A DNA stretch of 56,460 bases from an uncultured Bdellovibrionales bacterium (lineage in GTDB: Bacteria > Bdellovibrionota > FAC87 > UBA2466), in assembly GCA_937903155.1 (NCBI GenBank), contig CALCZU010000065.1:1-56460 (forward strand). Reading direction: 5' to 3'. Numbering within the stretch: position 1 is the first letter of the stretch; the number at the start of each line of letters is the position of its first letter. The translations under genes and the position numbers were made by a program. This document shows, in pieces, positions 36,952 through 44,388 of the stretch. Under the pieces are notes generated by a model that did no database searches, was not told the origin of the DNA, and worked only from the letters and a program-made list of their open reading frames with translations.

Positions 36952-37632
36952 ATGAAATTGAAATTAGTGAGTCTTTGGGTGCTTGTGGGCTTCATTTTAA
37001 TGTCAAGCGTCTGGGGACTGACCCCGGAGGAATATCTTCAAGCCCTTCGTAACAGTGGGGTGAGTCGGGAGGAGGCCGAGCTTTATTTACGCAATATCGG
37101 TGAACTCGAACGCTACGACGCTTTATATGCGACGAACAATAATCTCGAAAAATTCGAAACGCTTCAGAGATTGTACCAGGATGAAAATGGGCGTGCGGTT
37201 TTTGCTTCGCTCATCCAGTTTCATAAAACGCACGGAGATGAGAATCCGCTTGTTCGAACCGTAAATTTTTTTCGGCAGCGCGGACGCTTTTACCGTCTGT
37301 TTCAGATAGAAGAGGCGGCGCCTCTCAGTATATTGGATCTCGAAGCGCGTCTTGCTCGCGGAGAGCAAGAAGAACGTGACAGTCATCCGTCGAAGCTAGG
37401 AATCGAAGAACTTGCGATTCGAAATAACAACTTAAGAGCGCTCGTTGCTCTTCTTAAGACCCAGAAAGAAATTCCTTTTTCCACTTTTGAGGAGCTGAGA
37501 AAGGCGAGCGCTCAGATTCCGGACAAGGTTGCGGCAGCGGCTAAAACTGCGATTCAGATACCTCCCTTCGCTCCGATTGTTGAACCAAAGCCTCGGCGTT
37601 GTTGGAGCCTTTTGAGACCCTTCGGTGGCTGA
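36952..37632 (+). CDS. Exported protein of unknown function
   Basis: A 226-aa protein with a clear signal peptide (MKLKLVSLWVLVGFILMSSV, cleavage after about residue 22). The mature part is charged and helical (YLQALRNSGVSREEAELYL, then further helices rich in Arg, Glu and Asn), with a Pro-rich end and a single Cys in PRRCWSLLRPFGG at the C-terminus. AGGAAGGAA precedes the ATG at good spacing, so the gene is well translated. No family recognised. It is convergent with the MBOAT gene (9-base gap). Confidence 0.78.
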   Translation: MKLKLVSLWVLVGFILMSSVWGLTPEEYLQALRNSGVSREEAELYLRNIGELERYDALYATNNNLEKFETLQRLYQDENGRAVFASLIQFHKTHGDENPLVRTVNFFRQRGRFYRLFQIEEAAPLSILDLEARLARGEQEERDSHPSKLGIEELAIRNNNLRALVALLKTQKEIPFSTFEELRKASAQIPDKVAAAAKTAIQIPPFAPIVEPKPRRCWSLLRPFGG

Positions 37633-37641
37633 AGAGGGTGA

Positions 37642-38835
37642 TTATCCTTTTCGTAAAGTCATTTTGGGTTCGAGAAAAAAAGTGTAAAGGATTCCGACGA
37701 CACTCAAAATGCCGTGCCAGGGATGAGATTGTATCAGTTCAAAACTAATGTTTAAGACGTCAAAGCGTGCAAAAAGCGAATTTAAAAGAAGAATACTTTG
37801 ATCAACATTTCTTACGGCTAAAAACTGAAATCCCACCGCTACAATACAAAATGTGAAAATGCCCTTTAACACCGGTGGGATTTTTTCATGATAGCGGTCG
37901 ACCTGTTCAAAAATCAACCACGCTCCAAACCAGATTCCAAAGCATAAGTGTTTCAGCTCGAGGCCATGCCAGAGGCCGATAAAAACCATTGTCGAAAAAA
38001 GTAAAGCTCCCGAAGCAAATTTAGAATTTTTAAAATGGAGAGCCCAAGGGAGGTAAAAATAAGCTTTGATCCAATTGCCTAACGTGAGGTTCCAGCGATT
38101 CCAGAACTCGGTCACGGACGTGGCAAGTAAAGGCGTTCGGAAATTTTCCGGATACTGAAATCCGAAACAGAGTGCGACTCCGCTTGCCACGAGCGCATAG
38201 CCTGAGAAGGTGAAGTAAGTTTGAAAAAGGAATGCGATGGTACCTATCCACGCCTCAGAAAACGAAACTTCTGCTTTGGGCGCAAAGGCATAGTCTGCAA
38301 AGACCCGAAAGGCCTCGGCGAGAGGGAGATTCAGAGCAAGGCCCAGCAATAAGAGACGGAGGCCGTTTTTAATTTGGGAGCGAGGGTTTTGGACAAGTTG
38401 ATTCGCAAAAAGTTGAAATCGGATGATCGGCCCGGCGAAGAATCGTGGGAAAAAAGAATAGAAATAACCAAATTCGAGCATTGTAGGCGGATGGGCCTCT
38501 TTGCGATAAACGTCGAAGAGGATACTGATAGCTTCGAAAATATAAATTGAAACCGCGTAGTGCAAAAAGAAAGTCCGAGGGCTGAGCAATGTTTGCACCT
38601 CGTCGGGTAAAATTTGGAGATGGCGATAGACCACGAGCAGGCTTAAGTTTTGTGCGATGCCAATCCACAAAACGAGTTTACGAGCATTGGGAAAGGGGAG
38701 GCGATAGATGAGTCTTGCCCAGAAGTAGTTGAGCAGAATCGTCAGCGAAAGTGGAATCAATTCTACCCAATCCTTCCATAGAAAAAAAACGACTGCGGTG
38801 AGGGTTAAAATCGACTGTGCGAGGATAGAGTGCAT
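37642..38835 (-). CDS. MBOAT family O-acyltransferase
   Basis: A 397-aa polytopic inner-membrane enzyme of the MBOAT family, which transfers acyl groups to sugars or other acceptors at the outer face of the membrane (AlgI/DltB type). Motifs: FFPRFFAGPIIRF, FWNRWNLTLGNWIKAYFYLP, and the catalytic His290 in IGLWHGLEL. It is the last gene of a minus-strand operon after ACP, ketosynthase, chain-length-factor-like protein and deacetylase, with 10 bases to the deacetylase gene. This makes a role in tailoring the polyene-like product, or the glycan carrying it, plausible (inference). Confidence 0.88.
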   Translation of the reverse strand: MHSILAQSILTLTAVVFFLWKDWVELIPLSLTILLNYFWARLIYRLPFPNARKLVLWIGIAQNLSLLVVYRHLQILPDEVQTLLSPRTFFLHYAVSIYIFEAISILFDVYRKEAHPPTMLEFGYFYSFFPRFFAGPIIRFQLFANQLVQNPRSQIKNGLRLLLLGLALNLPLAEAFRVFADYAFAPKAEVSFSEAWIGTIAFLFQTYFTFSGYALVASGVALCFGFQYPENFRTPLLATSVTEFWNRWNLTLGNWIKAYFYLPWALHFKNSKFASGALLFSTMVFIGLWHGLELKHLCFGIWFGAWLIFEQVDRYHEKIPPVLKGIFTFCIVAVGFQFLAVRNVDQSILLLNSLFARFDVLNISFELIQSHPWHGILSVVGILYTFFLEPKMTLRKG

Positions 38836-38845
38836 GAGAGATCTC

Positions 38846-39478
38846 TCATTTTATCCTCTTGTCTCGTTTAGAGTCCACAATCTTTCGAAAACTGAATCCC
38901 TTTGCTTGGGCTTTCTCGATGAAATAGGAAAGCGTCGATAAAAACTGAGTTCGGTTCGCAGGTTTTTGTCTGTCATGCAAAAGGATAATGCTTCCGGGAG
39001 TTAGACGCCGCAGTGAGCTGTCGACGCTGGATTTTTTCCAGGGAAGAATGCTGTCGTAAAAACGGGTGTCCCAATGAATCCAGGGAATCTCTAATTCTTT
39101 TAAAACAGACGATAATTTAGGCGTCCAAATTCCTGCAGGAGATCGAAATCCCACGGGAGTTCGATGGGTGAGATCTTTGAGCAGTGACTGCGAACGTTGC
39201 ACCCACTGTTTCGTTTTGTCTCGGCTCAAAAAATAATTTTTGTAATCATGATCGAGAGAGTGATCCCCTATTGCATGCCCTTCACTTAAGATTCTTTGTG
39301 TCAGCTCAAGATTTTTCGCGGCTTTTTCAGCAATTAAGAAAAAGGTTGCCGGCGCTGAAGCCGCTTTTAAAACGGCTAAGACCTGGGGAGTAAACTCTTC
39401 GTCTGGGCCATCGTCGAACGTCAAAAAAATCTCTTTTCGAGCAACCGACAGTTTTCGAAGAGGAAAATGGAGTGCCAT
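38846..39478 (-). CDS. Polysaccharide deacetylase (NodB domain)
   Basis: A 210-aa NodB-type carbohydrate esterase. The catalytic Asp pair is in TFDDGP (Asp22-Asp23), the metal His pair in GDHSLDHD (His73, His77), followed by FRSPAG and IILLHD. All catalytic motifs are intact. No clear signal peptide is seen, so it may act in the cytoplasm on a lipid-linked or nucleotide-linked sugar, or on another N- or O-acyl bond. It lies 3 bases after the chain-length-factor-like gene and 10 before the MBOAT gene, in one operon. Confidence 0.9.
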   Translation of the reverse strand: MALHFPLRKLSVARKEIFLTFDDGPDEEFTPQVLAVLKAASAPATFFLIAEKAAKNLELTQRILSEGHAIGDHSLDHDYKNYFLSRDKTKQWVQRSQSLLKDLTHRTPVGFRSPAGIWTPKLSSVLKELEIPWIHWDTRFYDSILPWKKSSVDSSLRRLTPGSIILLHDRQKPANRTQFLSTLSYFIEKAQAKGFSFRKIVDSKRDKRIK

Positions 39479-39481
39479 ACC

Positions 39482-40129
39482 TTAAAAAGTACGTGCGAGC
39501 GATTCGATGTAATCCGAATCGTATTGAGAAAATCTTTTGGGAGGGAGGGTTTCTAAGTTTCCGATAGGCTCTAAACCTTCAATTTCGGAAATTCCTTTCT
39601 CGTTTGCAAGCAATAACGTCGCCGCCCCTTCTTTGAGGTTTTTTTGGGGAGGATACATGTCCGAAAATGGACCCGATAATTTTTCGGGGATTAAATCGCA
39701 ACACGTTACTAGACAAAATGAAATGGTATTTGAAAGGAGGAGAGTTTCGGCCGCTTCGAGTGCTTCTTCTCCTGAATACTCCAAATTACTGACAGTCAGA
39801 GTGGGGCCTGTCACTCCAAATTGTTTCGCCAAAAAACCGAGCGTTGCATTGTGGAGGCTCGATTGAAAAATCAGCGGCCTTGCCGTGTTCGAAATCGCCA
39901 GTTCTGATAAAAACTCCGCGGTGGCATTGAGTTCGCCGTGACTGGTTCCGAGAACCGCGCCTAACGAGGACTGAATTTTTTCCCAATGGAGAGTGACGGT
40001 GTCCACGCATTTTTTCATCGACAGGTAAGCGATTCCCATGTTGCGAGTAGCGCGTCTGAATTCACCTTGAGAGAAGAGATTTTCCAAGGATTCCTTTTCA
40101 TAAATCCCTTTTGCAATCACGTAAATCAT
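39482..40129 (-). CDS. Beta-ketoacyl synthase-like protein, chain-length-factor type
   Basis: A 215-aa half-length ketosynthase homologue, the size of the CLF-like proteins (Ketoacyl-synt_2) of aryl polyene clusters. GVTGPTLTVSNLEYSGEEAL aligns with the ketosynthase nucleophile region, but Glu117 stands where Cys is required and the His residues of the second half are absent. In aryl polyene systems such a protein pairs with an active ketosynthase to set chain length. Its ATG overlaps the ketosynthase stop (ATGA), supporting a 1:1 complex. Intact reading frame and coupling argue against a pseudogene. Confidence 0.8.
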   Translation of the reverse strand: MIYVIAKGIYEKESLENLFSQGEFRRATRNMGIAYLSMKKCVDTVTLHWEKIQSSLGAVLGTSHGELNATAEFLSELAISNTARPLIFQSSLHNATLGFLAKQFGVTGPTLTVSNLEYSGEEALEAAETLLLSNTISFCLVTCCDLIPEKLSGPFSDMYPPQKNLKEGAATLLLANEKGISEIEGLEPIGNLETLPPKRFSQYDSDYIESLARTF

Positions 40130-41271
40130 GCGGTCTTCTCGATTCTTTTGAAAACGAGAGCTCCGTTGGCTCCTCCGAACCCGAGTGTGTTTTTTAAAAC
40201 GTATCGAATCTCCAAAAGTTTTGCTTCGTTTGCGATCTGAATTTTGAGACGCTCATCGATTTTTTCGAGTCCGTAGGTCGGTAGAACGGTTTGATTTTGC
40301 AATGCTTGGACGCATAAAACACTTTCGAGTGCGCCCGAAGCCGCCAACGAGTGACCGTGAATCGCTTTGGTCGATGTCACGGGAACGGGTTTCCCCTCGA
40401 AAAGTCTTTCAAGCGCAATGCCTTCGGAAAGATCGTTATGCTCGGAGCCCGTCCCATGGGCGTGCACCCAGGAGATATCGCTCGGTAGAATGCTCGCCAT
40501 ATGAATGGCCGATCGCATGGCTTGTAAACTGCCTTTGCCTTCGGGATGTGGCGCTGTCATGTGATAAGCATCGGTTGAAAATCCAACGCCCGCGACTTCG
40601 GCGAGGGCATTTGTAGATTCGGTTTCAAGACAGAGAGCTGCAGCTCCATCGGAGAGATTAATTCCTTTTCGGCCTTGATTAAAGGGTCTGCAAGTTTCGT
40701 CCGAAAGCAGTTGAAAGGATTTAAAACCTGAGATGGTCAAAGTCGAAATCACTTCGACCCCCATGACGAGCACACGTTTGACTCGACCTGTTTTAAGCCA
40801 CAATGTTGCGAGACCGAGGGCATGAGTCGCAGCCGAGCAGGCGGTTGTGAGAAGCTGACGTCGCCCGTGAAACGAGATTTCGTCGCAGATTTGATCGAAT
40901 AAAATCCCTAACTTCTCGTTTCTAAAATCGGTCATCAGTGTTTCTTGAGAGATTTCTTCTTTAAAAAAACGCATCAAGGGTTCATCCCATGTCGAGACAA
41001 GTGCGGTTGTTGTTGCGAGGATAAAACCGTCATCAGAATTAAAATTTTTCCAATCTGCTTGAGACAGGGCTTCACGGCATGCGGAGGTTGCGTAGGCAAG
41101 CGGAGAATTTTGCTTAGGGTGGACTGAAAGTTTTTCTCGGACAGCTAGCGGAATTTTTCCAAGGCCGTCAACAATACCGGATTTTTGATTGAGACAACTT
41201 TTCCAAAGTTCTTCGCGGTTCGCACCCACGCAACTCACGGCGCCGAGCCCACTCACATAAACGGAGTTCAC
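40126..41271 (-). CDS. Beta-ketoacyl-ACP synthase (aryl-polyene type)
   Basis: A 381-aa condensing enzyme with a complete Cys-His-His triad: Cys145 in LTTACSAATHAL, His272 in VHAHGTGSEHND, His307 in KAIHGHSLAASG. It would extend an ACP-bound chain by two carbons from malonyl-ACP. Its length and position, between an ACP and a CLF-like gene with overlaps on both sides, match aryl polyene and flexirubin ketosynthases rather than housekeeping FabF. The 5' end overlaps the ACP gene stop by 4 bases. Confidence 0.88.
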   Translation of the reverse strand: MNSVYVSGLGAVSCVGANREELWKSCLNQKSGIVDGLGKIPLAVREKLSVHPKQNSPLAYATSACREALSQADWKNFNSDDGFILATTTALVSTWDEPLMRFFKEEISQETLMTDFRNEKLGILFDQICDEISFHGRRQLLTTACSAATHALGLATLWLKTGRVKRVLVMGVEVISTLTISGFKSFQLLSDETCRPFNQGRKGINLSDGAAALCLETESTNALAEVAGVGFSTDAYHMTAPHPEGKGSLQAMRSAIHMASILPSDISWVHAHGTGSEHNDLSEGIALERLFEGKPVPVTSTKAIHGHSLAASGALESVLCVQALQNQTVLPTYGLEKIDERLKIQIANEAKLLEIRYVLKNTLGFGGANGALVFKRIEKTA

Positions 41272-41561
41272 AAAGGTTGTGTTTGAAAGCCGCCGGTTTG
41301 CGTGCCGACGTAATCGGTGAGCGCTCCAAGAGTTGAAAAGGCTTTCTTCCCTTCGTCCGCGCCACTGATTTTAATTTGGTATTTTTTTTCGAGGGCGACG
41401 GCGATTTCTAAAACATCCAGTGAGTCCAGTCCAAGGCCTTCTCCTACGAGTGAAGTCGATTCTGTCATAATCGCTTTATCTTTGTGCCGTAAATTCACTG
41501 CAGTCCAGATGAGGTCGACTAGATCTTTTTGCAAGTGCTCTCGCGCGATCGATTGGGCCAT
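41268..41561 (-). CDS. Acyl carrier protein of the polyene-like cluster
   Basis: A 97-aa acyl carrier protein. The phosphopantetheine site is the Ser in LGLDSLDVLEIAVALEKKY. It is longer and less acidic than housekeeping AcpP, as is typical of dedicated carriers. It is the first gene of a minus-strand unit that continues with ketosynthase, CLF-like protein, deacetylase and MBOAT. A strong TTTGGAGG site stands before the ATG. A second ACP, present in many aryl polyene clusters, is not seen. Confidence 0.92.
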   Translation of the reverse strand: MAQSIAREHLQKDLVDLIWTAVNLRHKDKAIMTESTSLVGEGLGLDSLDVLEIAVALEKKYQIKISGADEGKKAFSTLGALTDYVGTQTGGFQTQPL

Positions 41562-41588
41562 GGATCCTCCAAAGAAATGTGTCCCATT

Positions 41589-41617
41589 CTTATAGCTTAC
41601 AGATTTGGCATTCTCAA
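41589..41617 (-). promoter_or_regulatory. Predicted promoter for ACP-ketosynthase-MBOAT unit
   Basis: On the minus strand TTGAGA (41612-41617) and TATAAG (41589-41594) are 17 bases apart. The start point would be near 41582, giving a 20-base leader with GGAGG. The element interleaves with the plus-strand promoter of the LolA-like gene, so the two could be controlled together. Confidence 0.55.
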
Positions 41618-41633
41618 CTCGAGAGTGTATTCT
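41605..41633 (+). promoter_or_regulatory. Predicted promoter for LolA-MMPL-C45 unit
   Basis: TTGGCA (41605-41610) and TATTCT (41628-41633) are separated by exactly 17 bases. Transcription would start near 41640, about 5 bases before ATG 41645, so the message may be leaderless; no Shine-Dalgarno is seen before that ATG. Confidence 0.55.
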
Positions 41634-41644
41634 TCGGGCCTCGT

Positions 41645-42235
41645 ATGATTCGAATTTTCATTCTTTTACTGTGCTCTCCATTAATTGCGTCGCAACGCAT
41701 CATCCCGGAAAGCGAAGTCAGAGAGAAGCTCAGTTTTTATCAAAAAATCAAAGAATTGAAGACCCAGTTTCACCAAGTGAAGTCGATTAAAAGCTTAGGC
41801 ATGGAACTGAAATCGGAAGGGGAGATGGTTTTAACCCGCCCTGAAGATGTGATTTGGAAGATTAAAAAACCAAGCTATTCGGAAGTGAGATTGCATTCGA
41901 ACACCATCACGCTTTTCTCGGGAGAAGGCGGGGACTTAAAAAAGCAAGAGATGACGCTTGGAAAAGAAACCGATCCGAATGTTTCAAAAGCGCTTTTAAG
42001 TATGATGGCTTGGATGCGTATGGATATTCCCGAAATCTTGCGTTCGTACACGATTTCAGAAATCAGTCCGGCTATTTTTCGTTGCGAACCTAAGTCGCTA
42101 GAAAATTCGGTGTTCGCAGCGTTAGTCTTTAAGCTGCACCCCAAAGGACACGTAAATGAATTAACGATCGAAGAAAAGTCGGGCGATTCAATTAAAATTG
42201 AATTCGAAACACCCACGGTTAAGTTTTCCCCATGA
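41645..42235 (+). CDS. LolA-like outer-membrane lipid carrier
   Basis: A 196-aa exported protein with a signal peptide (MIRIFILLLCSPLIAS). The fold pattern fits LolA/DUF-type carriers: KELKTQFHQVKSIKSLG, LKSEGEMVLTRPEDVIWKI and KPSYSEVRLHSNTITLF, typical of the LolA homologue in aryl polyene clusters that ferries the product or a lipid from the MMPL exporter to the outer membrane. ATG 41645 is chosen over the upstream frame start at 41579, which would place a hydrophilic stretch before the signal. The stop overlaps the MMPL start (ATGA). Confidence 0.82.
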   Translation: MIRIFILLLCSPLIASQRIIPESEVREKLSFYQKIKELKTQFHQVKSIKSLGMELKSEGEMVLTRPEDVIWKIKKPSYSEVRLHSNTITLFSGEGGDLKKQEMTLGKETDPNVSKALLSMMAWMRMDIPEILRSYTISEISPAIFRCEPKSLENSVFAALVFKLHPKGHVNELTIEEKSGDSIKIEFETPTVKFSP

Positions 42236-44388
42236 ATAGAGTGTTTTTTCTCCTTTTATGGAGTTTGCTCGGCGCCTCCGCGTTTTCTCTGAATATCGAA
42301 AAAAGTGAATCGAAGTTCTTTCCAAAAGAACTCGGCGAGAAAATGACACTATTTAAGTCCTTTGAAACTTTTTGGTGGGGATTTGTCATTACTGAATCAG
42401 ATGCCAGAGAAAAATCCCTCGCGCTCGCGCATGAAACTTGTTTGCAGCTAAAAAGTTCGTCCCTCTTCCAACGAGTGGAATGTGAACAAACTCCGGGAAC
42501 CTATAGCGCATTAATTTCGGATTGGGCAAGGGATCTCCCATTAAGAGAACCGCCGCCGGAGAATTTAAAGCAGAAGTTTCTGGCCGCTCTCGGAAAAGCG
42601 TCGCTTCCACTTCCGGCCGATATTTTCTCGGTGCTCAGAACCGACCCATTAGAATCTTATAATGAATTGATCCGTATTTTTAAATCCCGTCTCAGTTTGC
42701 CGTTCGAACGAGTTCAGGGCGTTTTTTTTGACGAAAAAACTTTTAGAGGGATTATCCCTGTTCAGCCCAAGTTTCCAACTTCTGAAAGTGAGAAACTGAT
42801 TCCACTGCAAAAGGCTTTAAACGAAAAGCTCAAAGATGGTCGAATCGTAATGATGGGGCCTCACGCTTCTACGATTGAAAATAAAGAACAGATTTCAAAA
42901 GACCTCAACTTGGTTTCTTGGGGAGGGATGGCCGTCTTACTTTCGTTTATCGTCATGTTTGGAATGATTCGACAATTACAGCTCTCATGGCTTCTTTTTC
43001 CGGTGCTTCTGGGGGCGGGGCTCGCAGCACTCACCATTGATTTCATTTTCGGGAGTATTCACGGCCTCACTCTTTGTTTTGGGCCTGGGATCATTGGGCT
43101 TACGATCGACTATGGTCTTCAAGCGGCTTTTCATCCGCGTTCGACCCAAGTTTGGAAAAGTAATTTTAGCGGGTTTCTAACGACCTTTATTTGTTTGCTT
43201 GTCATTTCACTTACGAAGATTCCGCTCTTGAAAGAGTTAATGTATTTTTCGGCCTTCGGATTCTTGTATATTTTTTCGATTCTCTACTTTTCGCGGAACT
43301 TTCTTGGAAAGTTCGTCAAAGGGACCGAATTTAAAATTCCGGTAAAACAAAATCGAAGGGCATTGATCGCCTCGCTTTTGCTCGTGGTAGGATTGGTTTA
43401 TGCGGTTTTTAAATTGAAGCCTGCGTTGGAATTCAATCAGTTTGATTTTCAGAGCCCGAATACGAAGGAATTTTCGCGTTGGCTTTATCCTAAAGTCGTA
43501 AAACAGCCGCCTCTTTTTCAAATCTCTCACGGACTGGATAAAGCGATAGAGGAAAGCCATCAACTTTTGGATTTTGCGAGAAAGCAGAACATCCCCCTTG
43601 AAACAATCGGAATCTATCTTCCTTTAAAAGATAAAATGCTTGCATCTTTAGAGGCCTGGAAGAAAATGCAGTGCGGACCGCAGAATATCTCCTCACAACT
43701 AACGCGCCAAGAACAAATCCTCTTCGCCCCTGGCATTGAAAAATGGAGTTGTGAGAAATTAAGCGCCGGAATCCAACTGCAGAAAGCTCCCGCCTATCTG
43801 CGTTCGTTGCGGTCGCAGGATAACTATCTCACGCTTTGGTTTCCCAACTCTGCGGAAGAAGTTTCTCTCGTTAAAAAGCAATTTCCGGAAGCGACTTCGC
43901 TTAAAGAACTCACGACGAGCTTTTCGACTATTTTGGGATCCGAAGTCGCTTGGATGATCCCCTTGTCGCTTTTCTTTATCTTTACGTATCTTTTTATTTA
44001 TTATCGAAACGTCTACTTAGCTCTCTGTGGATTTGTTCCTTTTTTAGTGGGATGTGGCGCGATTGCCTGGGCGGGAATTTTATTCTCTTTTCCGTTTAGT
44101 TTTATGACCTTTATTGCGATTATTATGGTTCTCGGAATGAGCGTTGATTACTCGGTTTTTTCAATCGATGCCCTTCTATTTTTGAAAGAGGAAAAGGAAA
44201 TTCATAGAACAGCGACGGGACTTCTTTTTTCAGCCCTGACAACGCTACTTGGATTTCTCCCACTCATTTTTTGTAAGCATCAAGTGCTCTTTCAATTGGG
44301 GATGGCCCTGACTTTAGGAATTCTTGGAACGCTTGTGGGATCTTATATTACGCTTCCGGGGATGATTGGGCTCAGGAGAAAGCCATGA
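42232..44388 (+). CDS. MMPL/RND family exporter
   Basis: A 718-aa inner-membrane transporter with a signal-like first helix, a large periplasmic domain, a group of helices including GFLTTFICLLVISLTKIPLL, a second periplasmic domain, and a final group with FMTFIAIIMVLGMSVDYSVF and LLFSALTTLLGFLPLIF. The GMSVDYSVF segment is the proton-relay helix of MMPL/RND exporters. The exporter is coupled to the LolA-like gene before it and to the C45 gene after it by ATGA overlaps. It would move the lipid product from the inner membrane to the LolA-like carrier. Confidence 0.9.
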   Translation: MNRVFFLLLWSLLGASAFSLNIEKSESKFFPKELGEKMTLFKSFETFWWGFVITESDAREKSLALAHETCLQLKSSSLFQRVECEQTPGTYSALISDWARDLPLREPPPENLKQKFLAALGKASLPLPADIFSVLRTDPLESYNELIRIFKSRLSLPFERVQGVFFDEKTFRGIIPVQPKFPTSESEKLIPLQKALNEKLKDGRIVMMGPHASTIENKEQISKDLNLVSWGGMAVLLSFIVMFGMIRQLQLSWLLFPVLLGAGLAALTIDFIFGSIHGLTLCFGPGIIGLTIDYGLQAAFHPRSTQVWKSNFSGFLTTFICLLVISLTKIPLLKELMYFSAFGFLYIFSILYFSRNFLGKFVKGTEFKIPVKQNRRALIASLLLVVGLVYAVFKLKPALEFNQFDFQSPNTKEFSRWLYPKVVKQPPLFQISHGLDKAIEESHQLLDFARKQNIPLETIGIYLPLKDKMLASLEAWKKMQCGPQNISSQLTRQEQILFAPGIEKWSCEKLSAGIQLQKAPAYLRSLRSQDNYLTLWFPNSAEEVSLVKKQFPEATSLKELTTSFSTILGSEVAWMIPLSLFFIFTYLFIYYRNVYLALCGFVPFLVGCGAIAWAGILFSFPFSFMTFIAIIMVLGMSVDYSVFSIDALLFLKEEKEIHRTATGLLFSALTTLLGFLPLIFCKHQVLFQLGMALTLGILGTLVGSYITLPGMIGLRRKP

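Noticed and set aside
39482..40129. Short ketosynthase as a truncated pseudogene
   Set aside because: No frameshift or stop is seen, length fits the CLF-like family, and its start is coupled to the active ketosynthase.
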